Below are positions 29,909 to 39,804 of a stretch of DNA of 64,000 nt, one piece after another. A program made the translations under genes and the position numbers. Origin of the DNA: Leishmania infantum JPCM5 (Eukaryota; Euglenozoa; Kinetoplastea; Trypanosomatida; Trypanosomatidae); the NCBI RefSeq assembly GCF_000002875.2, contig NC_009401.2, positions 199,843 through 263,842 on the forward strand, given 5' to 3'. Within the stretch, counting starts at the first letter, position 1, and each line of letters begins with the position of its first letter. The notes beneath the pieces were generated by a model. The model was not told where the DNA came from and searched no databases. It saw nothing but the letters and a program-made list of their open reading frames with translations.

Positions 29909-32900
29909 TCACTCCGCCGGCGACTCCTTCTGCGATAGCGGCGACGGCGGCACCTCCTCGAGCGCCTTGTCGGGGCACGTCAGCCACTCATGCTCCAGAA
30001 GCTCTACCGCGGTGGCCCGCCGCTTGGTATCCCGCTGGAAGCATCGCTCGAAGAAGTCGAGAAGAATCGCTGGGCACTTCTTCGGCACCCCAGTCGGCAT
30101 CCCCTTCTCCTTACTAATGCGAAACATAATTTGAAAGATGTTCTTGCCGGTGATGTCCCACGGCTCACGACCGAGCAGCTCCAGCACCAAGCAGCCTACA
30201 GACCAGATGTCCGCTGCGCCAGTGTAGCTGCCGTCCTCTCGCAGCACCTCTGGCGCCATGAAGAAGGGCGAGCCCACCACTGTCTGGTGCATAGCGGCAC
30301 GTGCTACCGCCGCCTCTTGTGGGCTTGGTGCCGCCGCCGCCGGCGCTGCACCTGGAGGCAGTGTACCCGGCATGCCCTGCAGCGTCGCCGGCCCTAGCCG
30401 CTTGCTGCACCCAAAATCTGCAAGCTTCGCCTCGCCCATTGCAGATATGAGTACGTTGTCACTCTTGATGTCGCGGTGCACAACGTTCTGGGCGTGCAGG
30501 TAGGCCAACCCCTCCAGAACCTGCCGCGTGTATGAGCGCACGAGCGAGATACTGAACGGCTCCTTGGCCTTTACGAACTTCCGCCGCAGGGAAGCGAGAC
30601 TGCCGCCGTGGCATAGCTCGAGGAACACCTCCATCTGCTGATTGCCTGTCGGCAGCACGCGCGTCTGGCACCCGTAGTAGGTGACAATGTTCTTGTGCTT
30701 CAGCGAACGCATGAGATTGATCTCCGCCTTCACCGCCTTCACCGCCTCCGCGTCCTCGCCGTCGTCGAGGGACAGCTCCTGCACCTTCACCGCCAGCATC
30801 TTTCCATCCTGAGTGATGCCCTCGTACACCGTGCCGAAGGAGCCCTTGCCAAGCACGCTCATACGCCGCCAGTCTAGCGGCTCGGCCTCATCAAGCCGGA
30901 GCGTCTTGGCAAGGTTGCTGTTTAGTGTCTCGTTGAACTGCATCGACATGCTGTCCGCAGAGGCAGCAGCCCAATCGGAAGATTTGCCATGAACAGCATT
31001 GAGCTCGTCGTGGCTCGAAATGGCGCCGCCATCTCCGCCTCCGCTGCCAACGCTGCAGGTCGTGAACGCGAGCAGATTTCGCGCGAGGGGAGAACCTACC
31101 GCCCCTGGCGAGACATGGCCACTTGGAAGCTGATCCGTTTGAAGTCTCCACTTGCTCGAAGGCGACCCAAGCGACAGCTGCTGCTGCTGCGGCGGCGGCG
31201 GCGGTGGATGGGCACCGCTGCCACCGTTACTCAGCATGGACTGCGGGTAGAGCAGGCTATGATTCATCTGCTGCTCAAACTCTCGGCGGTGCTCGGTGTA
31301 GTAGGCGTTCGAATAGCGCACATAAAGCCGCAGCACGCTGCCGCTGCTCTTGCCGTCATCTTCCACGAGGCTGCCAGCGCTGATGGACGACGCGATCGTC
31401 GCGTCCAGTCGGGGGGATAAGGAGAAGGATTTGGCGGCATAGAAGGAGGACGTGTGGTTCTGGCTTGCGCTGAAGCTCATGGCGCGCTCGCGTGCATGGC
31501 GACTCATGCTGGACCCATCACCCACCGCGGGCATCCCACAGCTACCCGTGCTTTGGTTCGCGCCGTACAGGTGGTGGAGCGGCTCCAGGGACGGCGGCGG
31601 AGGAGAGGCGTGCGTGTCTGGGGAGCCCACGAGACTATCCTTGCCTACCACCCCCATGGCCTCCGTAAAGGCGTCAAGCAGCTGTTCAAAGTCCTCCTCC
31701 GTATCGATGTCGACGCGGTCGCCATACTGGTCAATGCAGTACATGTCAAAGTCGGTCGCCTTCCGGAAGCCGAAGCGCGTCATCACCTCCTTGACATAGC
31801 GGCGGAAGCAGTGACGGGAGCGAGCGGCAAAGATGACCTTCACGTTCACGTCCCCCTCTCTCGACACCTTCGTGCGAATCGGCTGCGCTGCCGGTCCGGG
31901 CCCACCGCACCACTGCGCACCGCTTGAAGCCGATGACGGCACGGCCGTGTTCTTCGCGGCCTTGAGAGAGCGCTGCGTCGACTTCTTGCCACTCTGCATC
32001 TTCCTCCGCGTCCTCCTGCTGCCGATCTCTACCGGCGCCGTCGAAGAGCCCGAGGAGGAAGATGAAGCCGACGTCGACGCATCGTCTTCGTCTTCCTCGT
32101 CATCAGAGGTGCTGTCGCCGGTGTCTACGTCGTCGTCCTCCTCCTGGTCGGACGTGGCGCCGTCATAGTAGCCACCTTCTTCACCCTCGTCGTCTTCCTC
32201 ATCGCTATCCTCTTCTTCGTCCTCCTCGTCTTCGCTCGAGGTCTCATCGCCCCCTTCCACATCATCTTCCTGGCTCCCAACGCGTCCGGCAGTGGCCTTG
32301 CTGAGTGAGCTGCTTGCCTTTCCCCCCTTCGCCACCATCGCGCCGTATCCGGCTTCTTCTCGGCGCTCCACAGTGATGCTACTGGGGGGGGGCGTCGGCG
32401 CTCGGCACTGTGCTCGCCGGTCCCAGATGGCACCACCGTCACTGATGCTGACGCCGGTGACGACTCCACTGTTCGGCTTCCGCTCCGGCGAAGGTATGTC
32501 GACCGGCTTGGTCGAGAGGGGAGATATGGCTAAGGACTGCGACGACGCGCTACCTACAGGCGACCTGATGTGGTTCGCAGGGGCGGGTGGGGGTGAGCGC
32601 TGTGGGTCTGCGTTGATCCGCGTCTTGTGCAGCGGCATCCAGGACGGCGAGCACAGGGGCGGAAGCTCATCTGTGACTGCAGCTGTGAGACCGCCGCCGC
32701 GATTCCCACAGAGGGAGGCAATAGGAAAAGCGAGAGCGACAGCCGGGGTGGTGGCTGACTTCAAGAATGGCGTGTTCTCTTCAGGCTTCCCGCCGTCATC
32801 GTTGCCGCAACCCTTGACAGCCACGACGGCGACATCCTTGTCATTGTGCACAGCAGGGAGGAGAAGCCCGACGCTGCCGCGTTTGCCGCTCCGGTTCGTG

Positions 32901-33484
32901 GTAGGCGCGGCGCGGCTGCCACGGCGTGCAGAGGCCCTTTTTCCGGGCGCTGTCCCAGCCGTGCACGATAGTGGCTCGCTCTTTGTCGTCAGTGCTGCGG
33001 AAGAGGCGCCAGCGGAGCGCGTGCTCCGTGGACTGGGAACAGGGAGTAAGGGGGCCGTCGCGGTCGAGCATGCCGTGGCGACGCTCGAGGTGCGACGCTT
33101 CGCACCCACCCCGTTCACGGCGGGCGGCAGCAGATATGAGGAGGAGGTGGACAGTGTTGTTGACAACAGCGAGTGCACAGGCGCGGTCTTGGCTGCTCTA
33201 CGTGACGCGTCCGACCGGAGCGAGAATGGCTCACCCTTTAGCCCGGGGGTCGCTAAGCAAGCCTTTCTTGGCCTCTTTTCTGTCACGTGTGTGGAGGGGG
33301 CGGTGCTGCATCCTTTGCCTGTAGTGCTCTCGAGCACCGCTGCCGCTGTCGCCGCCCCGGCTGTGGCGGATGTCGTGCCCTGCTTTGCACGCATCTTGGT
33401 AGAAACTCCCAACGTTTGCGGCGCTCGCGGTGACGAGCAGGCGGCAGGCGCGGCCTTCGTCGAGTTCTGGCGCTCGCGGCGCAT
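29909..33484 (-). CDS. STE11-like protein kinase with a PB1 domain
   Basis: 1,191 residues. Residues 1-540 are Ser/Thr/Pro/Ala-rich and presumably disordered, with an acidic Asp/Glu tract at about 402-475. A PB1-type domain covers about 545-615 (VNVKVIF, then YCIDQYGDRVDIDTEEDFEQ, whose acidic OPCA-like loop could bind a basic PB1 partner). A low-complexity linker leads to the kinase domain at about 868-1170. Its key residues are intact: glycine loop GKGSFGTV, Lys in AVKV (about 898), HRDIKSDN (about 1000), DFG (about 1023) and a GSPFFMAPEV activation-segment end typical of STE kinases. Thus it should be active and could be a MAP3K, a class where PB1 and kinase domains co-occur (MEKK2/3). Between DFG and APE lies a Pro/Ala-rich insertion of about 30 residues. 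Upstream and downstream partners cannot be told from the sequence. Confidence 0.93.
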   Translation of the reverse strand: MRRERQNSTKAAPAACSSPRAPQTLGVSTKMRAKQGTTSATAGAATAAAVLESTTGKGCSTAPSTHVTEKRPRKACLATPGLKGEPFSLRSDASRRAAKTAPVHSLLSTTLSTSSSYLLPPAVNGVGAKRRTSSVATACSTATAPLLPVPSPRSTRSAGASSAALTTKSEPLSCTAGTAPGKRASARRGSRAAPTTNRSGKRGSVGLLLPAVHNDKDVAVVAVKGCGNDDGGKPEENTPFLKSATTPAVALAFPIASLCGNRGGGLTAAVTDELPPLCSPSWMPLHKTRINADPQRSPPPAPANHIRSPVGSASSQSLAISPLSTKPVDIPSPERKPNSGVVTGVSISDGGAIWDRRAQCRAPTPPPSSITVERREEAGYGAMVAKGGKASSSLSKATAGRVGSQEDDVEGGDETSSEDEEDEEEDSDEEDDEGEEGGYYDGATSDQEEDDDVDTGDSTSDDEEDEDDASTSASSSSSGSSTAPVEIGSRRTRRKMQSGKKSTQRSLKAAKNTAVPSSASSGAQWCGGPGPAAQPIRTKVSREGDVNVKVIFAARSRHCFRRYVKEVMTRFGFRKATDFDMYCIDQYGDRVDIDTEEDFEQLLDAFTEAMGVVGKDSLVGSPDTHASPPPPSLEPLHHLYGANQSTGSCGMPAVGDGSSMSRHARERAMSFSASQNHTSSFYAAKSFSLSPRLDATIASSISAGSLVEDDGKSSGSVLRLYVRYSNAYYTEHRREFEQQMNHSLLYPQSMLSNGGSGAHPPPPPPQQQQLSLGSPSSKWRLQTDQLPSGHVSPGAVGSPLARNLLAFTTCSVGSGGGDGGAISSHDELNAVHGKSSDWAAASADSMSMQFNETLNSNLAKTLRLDEAEPLDWRRMSVLGKGSFGTVYEGITQDGKMLAVKVQELSLDDGEDAEAVKAVKAEINLMRSLKHKNIVTYYGCQTRVLPTGNQQMEVFLELCHGGSLASLRRKFVKAKEPFSISLVRSYTRQVLEGLAYLHAQNVVHRDIKSDNVLISAMGEAKLADFGCSKRLGPATLQGMPGTLPPGAAPAAAAPSPQEAAVARAAMHQTVVGSPFFMAPEVLREDGSYTGAADIWSVGCLVLELLGREPWDITGKNIFQIMFRISKEKGMPTGVPKKCPAILLDFFERCFQRDTKRRATAVELLEHEWLTCPDKALEEVPPSPLSQKESPAE

Positions 33485-33526
33485 CTGGCAGGGGGGGGGA
33501 GAAGAGAGACCTCAGAGAGACGAGCT
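33485..33526 (-). promoter_or_regulatory. Predicted trans-splice acceptor(s) abutting the kinase start codon
   Basis: On the minus strand a C/T tract from 33510 to 33489 leads to TGCCAG, and the AG at 33485-33486 directly precedes the ATG. Earlier AGs at 33511-33512 and 33525-33526 also follow pyrimidines. If the closest is used, the spliced leader joins directly to the start codon. Confidence 0.55.
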
Positions 33527-35385
33527 TGCGCAGGAAATTCGTGACGGTGTCTTGTGTGCAGAACGGTTGGTGAAAGGGCCGCCTCGGTACAAGTCGCTCC
33601 CAACGGTGCTTCGTGACAGCATAAGCGTGTCGGTGTTTGGGCTGCCGTGTCTGCGTGCGTATTGTGAGCACCGAAGAGACAGGGGTGTGCCGTCGTTCCG
33701 GCAACAGGAGATCGCTTGAATGAACGCAGTGGTGCCGTGGTGCGGGCTGGTGGCGTCGAGTGTGTGTAGGAAACGTTTTTTTCGAGGTGCGTCAGCTAAG
33801 CCTTTCTATATATATATATACACCGTCGTGTTGCCTCCTTTCGTCTTATTATTCCTGTGGCAGAGCGTTGGTCCGGTCTCTTAGAGTTAGACGCACAGAC
33901 TGGTCGAGTTGCGAACGGGCGCATGCGCGCAATAAGGTGAAAGAGCGCGCACAAGCAGCAGCAGCAGCAGCAGTGAGAGAGATTCAGAGAGAGAGAGATC
34001 GTGCTGTTGGTAGGGATGGCGAGAGGTGGTGGTGGTGAGGGGCCGGGCTTCACTCCAGACGCCCCCCCTCCCTCTCTCGCCATCCCTGCCACTAGCTGGG
34101 ACTGCGCACAAGCAAAGGTGGGGTGGGGGACGGAGGGAGCGGAGCCCGTAAACAAACTTCTACTCACCACGTCATGCGGCCTATGGCATGCGCACAGGTC
34201 CGAGCGCACACGCATGTGCTTGGCTGTGCTTGGCGTGACGCCGAGGTCGCCTGCCTTTCTTTCCGGCCTCCATGTTTATTTCTACACGCATTCGACGCGC
34301 CTGTTTGGTATGCTCGATGCCTGTCGCCCCTCGGGCTCTTGCCTGAGCTGGTGAGCGGAGGGGGGGTGAGGCCCCGACGAGGAGGTGCGCAGACACAAGC
34401 ACCCACATACAGAGAAGGCACCATCCATGAGTGGTCAGATACACATACAATATATATATATATGTATAGATCTAGACAGTAGCGTGAATGTAGAGTACAC
34501 GGAGATGGGTAAGGTGTGTTGTTCTCTAGTGCCTAAAGGCGGCTGGGTAGAGTGGGGGTAGGGGATGGGGGAGGTACAAGAACATATAAAAAATGGATTC
34601 GATCAGCGAAAGGCAAGCAACAGAAATGACGAGAGAGAACGGTGAGAGGACAGTGAAGATGATCTGAGAAGGGGGTAGGGAGTGGATGCACACACAAACG
34701 TACACAGAGAGGAGGAGGAGAAGGGGTACAAGAAGGGGGGAAGAATAAGCAGGCGTTTTATATTATGGGTATACGTTATTTTTTTCTCTCTGTGCGTGTG
34801 CGCTCGCTCGTCCTTCATCTCTCCCTCTCGCTGTCGTAGTGATGGTGTGCCGTGACGCGTGCGATGGGACACGCCAGCGAGAGAGGGGAAGGGAGTTGAA
34901 GGGCGCGGAGGTGAAGGCAGGGGAGGGGTGGCAGGTGCACTAACAAGAGCCTTTTCAAGAGTGATCCTATATATATATATAATGGAGGAAGGGAGGGGAG
35001 CCCGCGTGGTCTGTATGTCCCTTCATGCGCGAGTCCTTCTCTGCCTCTGCACGTGGGGGCACCCTCGTGTCGCTGTGACTGGCGCATCGGAAACCACAGA
35101 GCGTCGCAAGGGCAGGGAAGCGAAAACAAGAAGAGAGTGCAAGCGAGAAAGAAGTCTAGATTTAGCCAAGCGAGAGAAAGGGAGATAACAACAGCAGCAC
35201 AGGCAGCGCAGCCGCCGCCCCCCCCACACACACACATCATAGGGGGGGGGGTCCGCAAGCACACACGAAAACGGTCACCCCCGCCCCACAGACAAGCCGA
35301 GGCGCACGTCTGTGTTCACAGGTCCTAAGATGAGGAAACTTGCGGCGTGCTTGTCTCCTCAGCATCTGGCCAACGTTGGGTGCCT
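33527..35385. other. Intergenic region between the 35386-39726 gene and the kinase gene
   Basis: Probable 3' UTR of the neighbouring gene plus spacer. Contains TA microsatellites at about 33807-33821, 34449-34463 and 34967-34982, a (GCA)6 run at 33955-33972, and a C8 and a G10 run around 35218-35251. The plus-strand ORF at 32292-33719 extends into it but is an antisense shadow of the kinase N-terminus. No gene supported. Confidence 0.6.
34441..34470. repeat. TA-rich palindromic microsatellite
   Basis: ACATACAA followed by TA repeats and TGTATAG; the arrangement is close to an inverted repeat. It is one of three TA microsatellites in this spacer (the others at about 33807-33821 and 34967-34982). 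Confidence 0.85.
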
Positions 35386-38300
35386 CTACTGCGGCAACTG
35401 CTGACCAAGAAGAGGAGCGCCCCCCGGTTGTGCCGGGTTAGAGGGCGAGCGTGCCTTGCTGGACAGTCGCACGGCGATGTTCGTCGCCGAACCTTCCCGA
35501 CATCCGAGCGGTCTTGTTGCACTGGCGGACCTCGACCTCTGCACACTGTCAGCGGCAACAGCAGCTCTGGCGGGGTTGCAGCTTATCCGGAAACGCGCTG
35601 CACAATTTTCTTTGTGAGCCTCGTCGTCTTGCTTGAATGCGTGAGGAAAGGAGGGCACCGCTGGTGTTGTCGCATCCGCGTTCGGCGCCAGCGGCACGGG
35701 CTCCGACTCTGTTGCCGTCGATGCAGCGTACAGAGATTCCTGAAGCTGGTTCACAGTCATCTCCATCGCAGCCGCCACGGCGGTGTTCAGCGTTCGCAGC
35801 GTCTCGGGGGAGAGCACCGTGTCGCCGCGGGTGAGGTCGTCGGCGATCTGGTGCGCCACCTCTCGCGTGCTCACCGCGTCGCACGTGGTGCTGTTCGTCG
35901 TCGTCGTCGTGCTCGTCTCCGCGGAGCTGGTGAATGGCATCAGTGTCATCGGCACATAGGACGCAGGCGCGGCAGTCGTCGCAGCGGCGCCGCTGCGACG
36001 GCCAGTCGCGTCACTTCCGCCCAGGTTGACAGAGCCCTCCGGTGTGATGGTGAGCGGGGCCCAGGGCAGGAACACAGAAGTGTCTGGCACCAGGAACCCT
36101 GCAGTCGCAGCGGCACGACGGCCGCACACCGTTGCTGGCCCGGCCCCAGCTAGCGCCGTGGCCTCTGTCCAGCGAAGGTACTGTTGCTGGTGTGGACTGG
36201 CGTAGCGGTTGCGATGCAGAATGCTGTTGCGGCTCACCGCCCCCGAGCGGGGGGCCGCGCCGCTGACACTCATCGCCGAAGCCTCCGCCGTGAACCTCTC
36301 TGCCGGCAAACTGCCGGTGCTGTGTATACGGACCATACCAGCACGCTGTTGCGAGTAGCTGTGCTGGTGGTGTGGATGATGGTGGGGCAGCGCACCGCGT
36401 GAGAGCGGCAGTCCCGCCGCGCTGACGCTGCTCGAGCCGGGACAATCGCCTCCACCGAAGCCAGGGTTGAGCGACGCCGTCTCCGTGCTGGTAGTGCTGG
36501 TGCGGTTGCAGCAGTAGGTCGTGCGGAAGCTGCTGTTGCCGGCGGCGCCAGCGGCGTTCGAGAGGGGCAGCACCGCCCCCGTCGGCATCCGCTGACTGTG
36601 CTCGCCAAAGGCCTGCACGGAGACGGAGGAAGAGGCGGTGCCGTAAGAGAACGCTGTGGCGGACATACGGCGAGGGTGCGGGGCACGCAGATGCTGCGGC
36701 GCCTGCTGTGTGGCATGATGCACAGCAACGGCGCGGGTCGCTGCCCCCCCCGCATGCCGTCCTCCGGAGGCGGGCGGCAGCGCCCCCGTCCCGAGAATCG
36801 CGCTGGCCGACGATGTCAGCGGGATACTCAGGGAACCTTCGTTCGCATGCGACTCGCTCGTTGCCGCCCCAACAGTGGACGGGCGATGATATCTCATGCT
36901 CGTCAGCAACGAGCTCCAGTCGACGTAGGCTGCATCGCCGGTGTCGTCCTCGTCTGCGCCTGCTGCCCCGACAGGGCGGCCTCGTTGTAACGGTGCGATG
37001 GGGATGGAGGCAGCCGTGCAACGAGACGGGCTCTGCGCACGCTGCGGCGTCTCCGACAACTCGGGCGGCACCGGCACAGGGGAGTGGCTGTCGCTGGTCG
37101 GCTCAGTCGCGAAAGCACCGAAGCTGCCGCTGAAGGCCTTTTCGTTGCCCCAGCAGAGCGAGCTTGCTTCTCTCTGGATGCTGCCGCCGGTATTGCTGTG
37201 GTGCCGCTCGTGGGGATGCCCAGCGAAGCAGAGCGGTGTGGCGAGTGGCAACGCCATGTTGCCGGCAAGGTTGGCGCCGCTGGCCCCGTCAGCGTCGGAC
37301 TGGGAGGCGGCGTCAAAGTGCTGACGGACGCTGGCCCACCTCGAGATGGAGTAGGTCAGCCGACGATTGATGCACTCCAGCGTCGAGGCAGAGAGCGTGG
37401 ACGCCGGGGTGAAGATCGGCAGGGCACCACCGCCGTGGCCGTCGTACGAACGACGCGAGAGGCTCTGTTCACGCTCAAACTCGTCGGCGCAAGCACCTTG
37501 CGAGCTCACCCTCGCAGCAGCGGTAGTGGTGGAGGGATTCTTGGGGAGCGGTGACTCGGCACCACCGCCAACAATGCACGAGCGAGAACGACCATCGTCG
37601 CCAGCAGCAGTGGCGGTGGTAGCCGCGGCAGAGGGTAGGACGTCCACGACCTGCACTGGGATCCAACCCTGACTTGTGATGTCATCCGGCGTCATCGTCT
37701 CCGTGACGGCGTCGGGAGGGATAAGGTAGATGACATCTTGATCTGAACGCAGAGTTCGTTTCTCGCGAGTCGCACGGGCCTGCTGAGAGGCAAGCTGCTC
37801 AGCTGCGATGGGCGCATCAGGCACCGGAGAGGCACGCGAGACGGATAACGAGGCGGCGGGGCAGGATGGTGAGAGTCGTGGCACGCCGCGCTCACGACGC
37901 TCTGTCCCTGCCTGGAACGTTCTGAATGACACGGCAGCCGATGAGAGCGCCGGTGTCACCACCGTGGGCGAGGCACACGCCTCCCATCGCGCCGGGGCGC
38001 TGCTGCGGTAGCTCCGATCGGTCACCAAAGAAGCATCCGCGATGACAGCGGAGCGACCCGCGTCGGCGCTCTCATCTAGCGGCACCAGCAGCGTCTGGTC
38101 AAAGCAGAAGCTGTCGCCGAAGCTGCTGGGAAGCAGACGGCATGCTGGTGCGGACGCCACCGGGCGACTCGAGTTGTCACGCGACGGAGCGGCAGAGCGG
38201 CACAGCACGCGAGCGATGCTTGGAGACACTGGAGATGCAGCACCGCTCTGGATAGGGTGCGGGGCCGGCGAGTTTGGGGAGAAAGGTGCCGCCATAGATG

Positions 38301-39726
38301 CCGAGAGTACCTCGGTAAGACGCGCGCTGCGAAGTGGGCGGTGAGCGAGCTTGGCGCGCTGCTGCGGCAGGTCTGCATTAGACTGCAGCCTCACCACCGG
38401 GGACTCAGCGCCGGCGGCATTGCGGCGCGCCGCAGATATCGGTGAGGCCTCCGACGTGGCGCTGCTCCGAGCCAGCAAGATGGTTTGGCCGAGGACGTAG
38501 CTGCCGTCCAGTTGCAGCGAGGCGTCGGCGAGGTAGGCAGTGCCATCGTGGTTGTCAATGAAGAAGTATTCGCTTGCCGCTGGGGTGGTTGGTGCTGTGG
38601 TGGTGGCGGCGGCTGCAAAGGTGGACGCGCAAGGATCGGGGCAGCAGCACTGCTGTGGGGTAGGGAGCGGAGAGGCAGGCGCCGCCGGCACGTGCGTGTT
38701 CACCGTCGTGGCTGGTGACACACAAACCGTGCAGCACGCCGAGGCCGTCGTGTCTGCAGCCGGGAACCTTCTGCTGTCAGAAGAAGCCGCGCCCGCCTCT
38801 GCCTGATTCAGGTGACCAGCGGCGTCGCCCTCCCCCGACATCTCGCGACCTGTCGATAGCGTTTTCACAGGCGTCACCTCCAGCGAGCGAGGCATGTGCG
38901 GCGTCTGAATGGCCGAGCCGACGACCGTTTCCTGACTCGGCTGCTGAGGGGTCTTCGCCGGTGTGCAACGCATGCTGCTGAGCGAGTGGAAGTTGTTGTT
39001 CATGAACAGCACCGTCTCCTGGAAGAGGCCGTTCTCATCCTCGTCTTCACTCTCTTCTTCCTTCTTGTCCGCCGCAGCGGTAGTATCAACTTGGATGGCG
39101 CCGTCGAGGTCGGCCTGGGTGGCGGTGCGCGTTGCCTCAGCTGCTGCCTTAGCGGCCCCCAAGCTGTTGCTCGGACCACGGTCCCACAAGTCGTCGCCTC
39201 CGGCACGGTTATCCCGTCCTCGCGGTGACTTGGCAGCCGCCATTGTCACCAGTCCCTCTGTTGCTCCCGGTTGAAGCACGCTGGGCGGCAGTATCATGTT
39301 GGTGGCATTGTGCAGCTGCGCCGTGGCGAGCATGGCTTTGTGGTCGAGGTTGGTGGCAGCGCGTGCCTCCTCAGCACCGCCGTCGGCGTCCCTGTCCGCC
39401 TCTGAGTGGCCGAAAGTGGCAAGTGCCTCGTCATTTTGGTGGCTTCGGGATGCGAAGCGCTTTGGTGTAACGGCATCCTCGCTGTGCAGCTCAAGCATCC
39501 GCTCCGGGGGGGCCGGATGGCCGTCTGAGGTGGTTGCGCGCTGGGAATCGCCCGCGGAACTTTTGTCATGGCGGTGGTTACCTTCGCGCATACAACTGCG
39601 CGGCGGCGGACGCGGCGGCGGCGAAGCGGCCTCTTCGCCCAGCAGCGGTGTCTCGGGCGCCGGCATTGCCGGTTGAATATACGGGTATCGCTGCGGGTGC
39701 TGGCGGGGCCCAATCTCTGCAGCCAT
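35386..39726 (-). CDS. Large disordered protein of unknown function with repeated short motifs
   Basis: 1,446 residues; no known family recognised. Most of it is Ser/Ala/Pro/Thr-rich low complexity, consistent with intrinsic disorder. A few more hydrophobic islands stand out. ADASLQLDGSY (about 395-405) and ADASLVTDRSY (about 561-571) are near copies. Three short segments read QETVLF, GQTILLA and DQTLLVP. A block VIYLIPPDAVTETMTPDDIT (about 660-680) is followed by WIPVQVVDVLP. A likely helical segment near the C-terminus (about 1280-1335) contains EVAHQIADDLTRG and LRTLNTAVAAAM. Several TP/SP sites (CTPAKTP, EVTPVKT) look like proline-directed phosphorylation sites. Islands in a disordered chain suggest a scaffold that binds partners through short motifs; this is inference. 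No signal peptide or membrane segment is seen. Confidence 0.8.
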   Translation of the reverse strand: MAAEIGPRQHPQRYPYIQPAMPAPETPLLGEEAASPPPRPPPRSCMREGNHRHDKSSAGDSQRATTSDGHPAPPERMLELHSEDAVTPKRFASRSHQNDEALATFGHSEADRDADGGAEEARAATNLDHKAMLATAQLHNATNMILPPSVLQPGATEGLVTMAAAKSPRGRDNRAGGDDLWDRGPSNSLGAAKAAAEATRTATQADLDGAIQVDTTAAADKKEEESEDEDENGLFQETVLFMNNNFHSLSSMRCTPAKTPQQPSQETVVGSAIQTPHMPRSLEVTPVKTLSTGREMSGEGDAAGHLNQAEAGAASSDSRRFPAADTTASACCTVCVSPATTVNTHVPAAPASPLPTPQQCCCPDPCASTFAAAATTTAPTTPAASEYFFIDNHDGTAYLADASLQLDGSYVLGQTILLARSSATSEASPISAARRNAAGAESPVVRLQSNADLPQQRAKLAHRPLRSARLTEVLSASMAAPFSPNSPAPHPIQSGAASPVSPSIARVLCRSAAPSRDNSSRPVASAPACRLLPSSFGDSFCFDQTLLVPLDESADAGRSAVIADASLVTDRSYRSSAPARWEACASPTVVTPALSSAAVSFRTFQAGTERRERGVPRLSPSCPAASLSVSRASPVPDAPIAAEQLASQQARATREKRTLRSDQDVIYLIPPDAVTETMTPDDITSQGWIPVQVVDVLPSAAATTATAAGDDGRSRSCIVGGGAESPLPKNPSTTTAAARVSSQGACADEFEREQSLSRRSYDGHGGGALPIFTPASTLSASTLECINRRLTYSISRWASVRQHFDAASQSDADGASGANLAGNMALPLATPLCFAGHPHERHHSNTGGSIQREASSLCWGNEKAFSGSFGAFATEPTSDSHSPVPVPPELSETPQRAQSPSRCTAASIPIAPLQRGRPVGAAGADEDDTGDAAYVDWSSLLTSMRYHRPSTVGAATSESHANEGSLSIPLTSSASAILGTGALPPASGGRHAGGAATRAVAVHHATQQAPQHLRAPHPRRMSATAFSYGTASSSVSVQAFGEHSQRMPTGAVLPLSNAAGAAGNSSFRTTYCCNRTSTTSTETASLNPGFGGGDCPGSSSVSAAGLPLSRGALPHHHPHHQHSYSQQRAGMVRIHSTGSLPAERFTAEASAMSVSGAAPRSGAVSRNSILHRNRYASPHQQQYLRWTEATALAGAGPATVCGRRAAATAGFLVPDTSVFLPWAPLTITPEGSVNLGGSDATGRRSGAAATTAAPASYVPMTLMPFTSSAETSTTTTTNSTTCDAVSTREVAHQIADDLTRGDTVLSPETLRTLNTAVAAAMEMTVNQLQESLYAASTATESEPVPLAPNADATTPAVPSFPHAFKQDDEAHKENCAARFRISCNPARAAVAADSVQRSRSASATRPLGCREGSATNIAVRLSSKARSPSNPAQPGGAPLLGQQLPQ

Positions 39727-39757
39727 GTGGCGGTCTGTCGTGGCGCCGAGCGAGATG

Positions 39758-39804
39758 CTGTCGCCGGTGTGTGGGGGGAGGGAGGGAGGGAGGTACAGGG
39801 GTTA
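39758..39804 (-). promoter_or_regulatory. Predicted trans-splice acceptor region of the 35386-39726 gene
   Basis: An AG-free C/T tract (CCTCCC repeats, minus strand 39804 to 39765) is followed by the first AG at 39758-39759. The 31-nt 5' UTR has no ATG before 39726. Confidence 0.72.

Noticed and set aside
32292..33719. Plus-strand ORF of 475 codons antisense to the kinase N-terminus
   Set aside because: It mirrors a GC-rich, low-complexity coding region on the opposite strand, where stop codons are rare, and it runs against the direction of the transcription unit.
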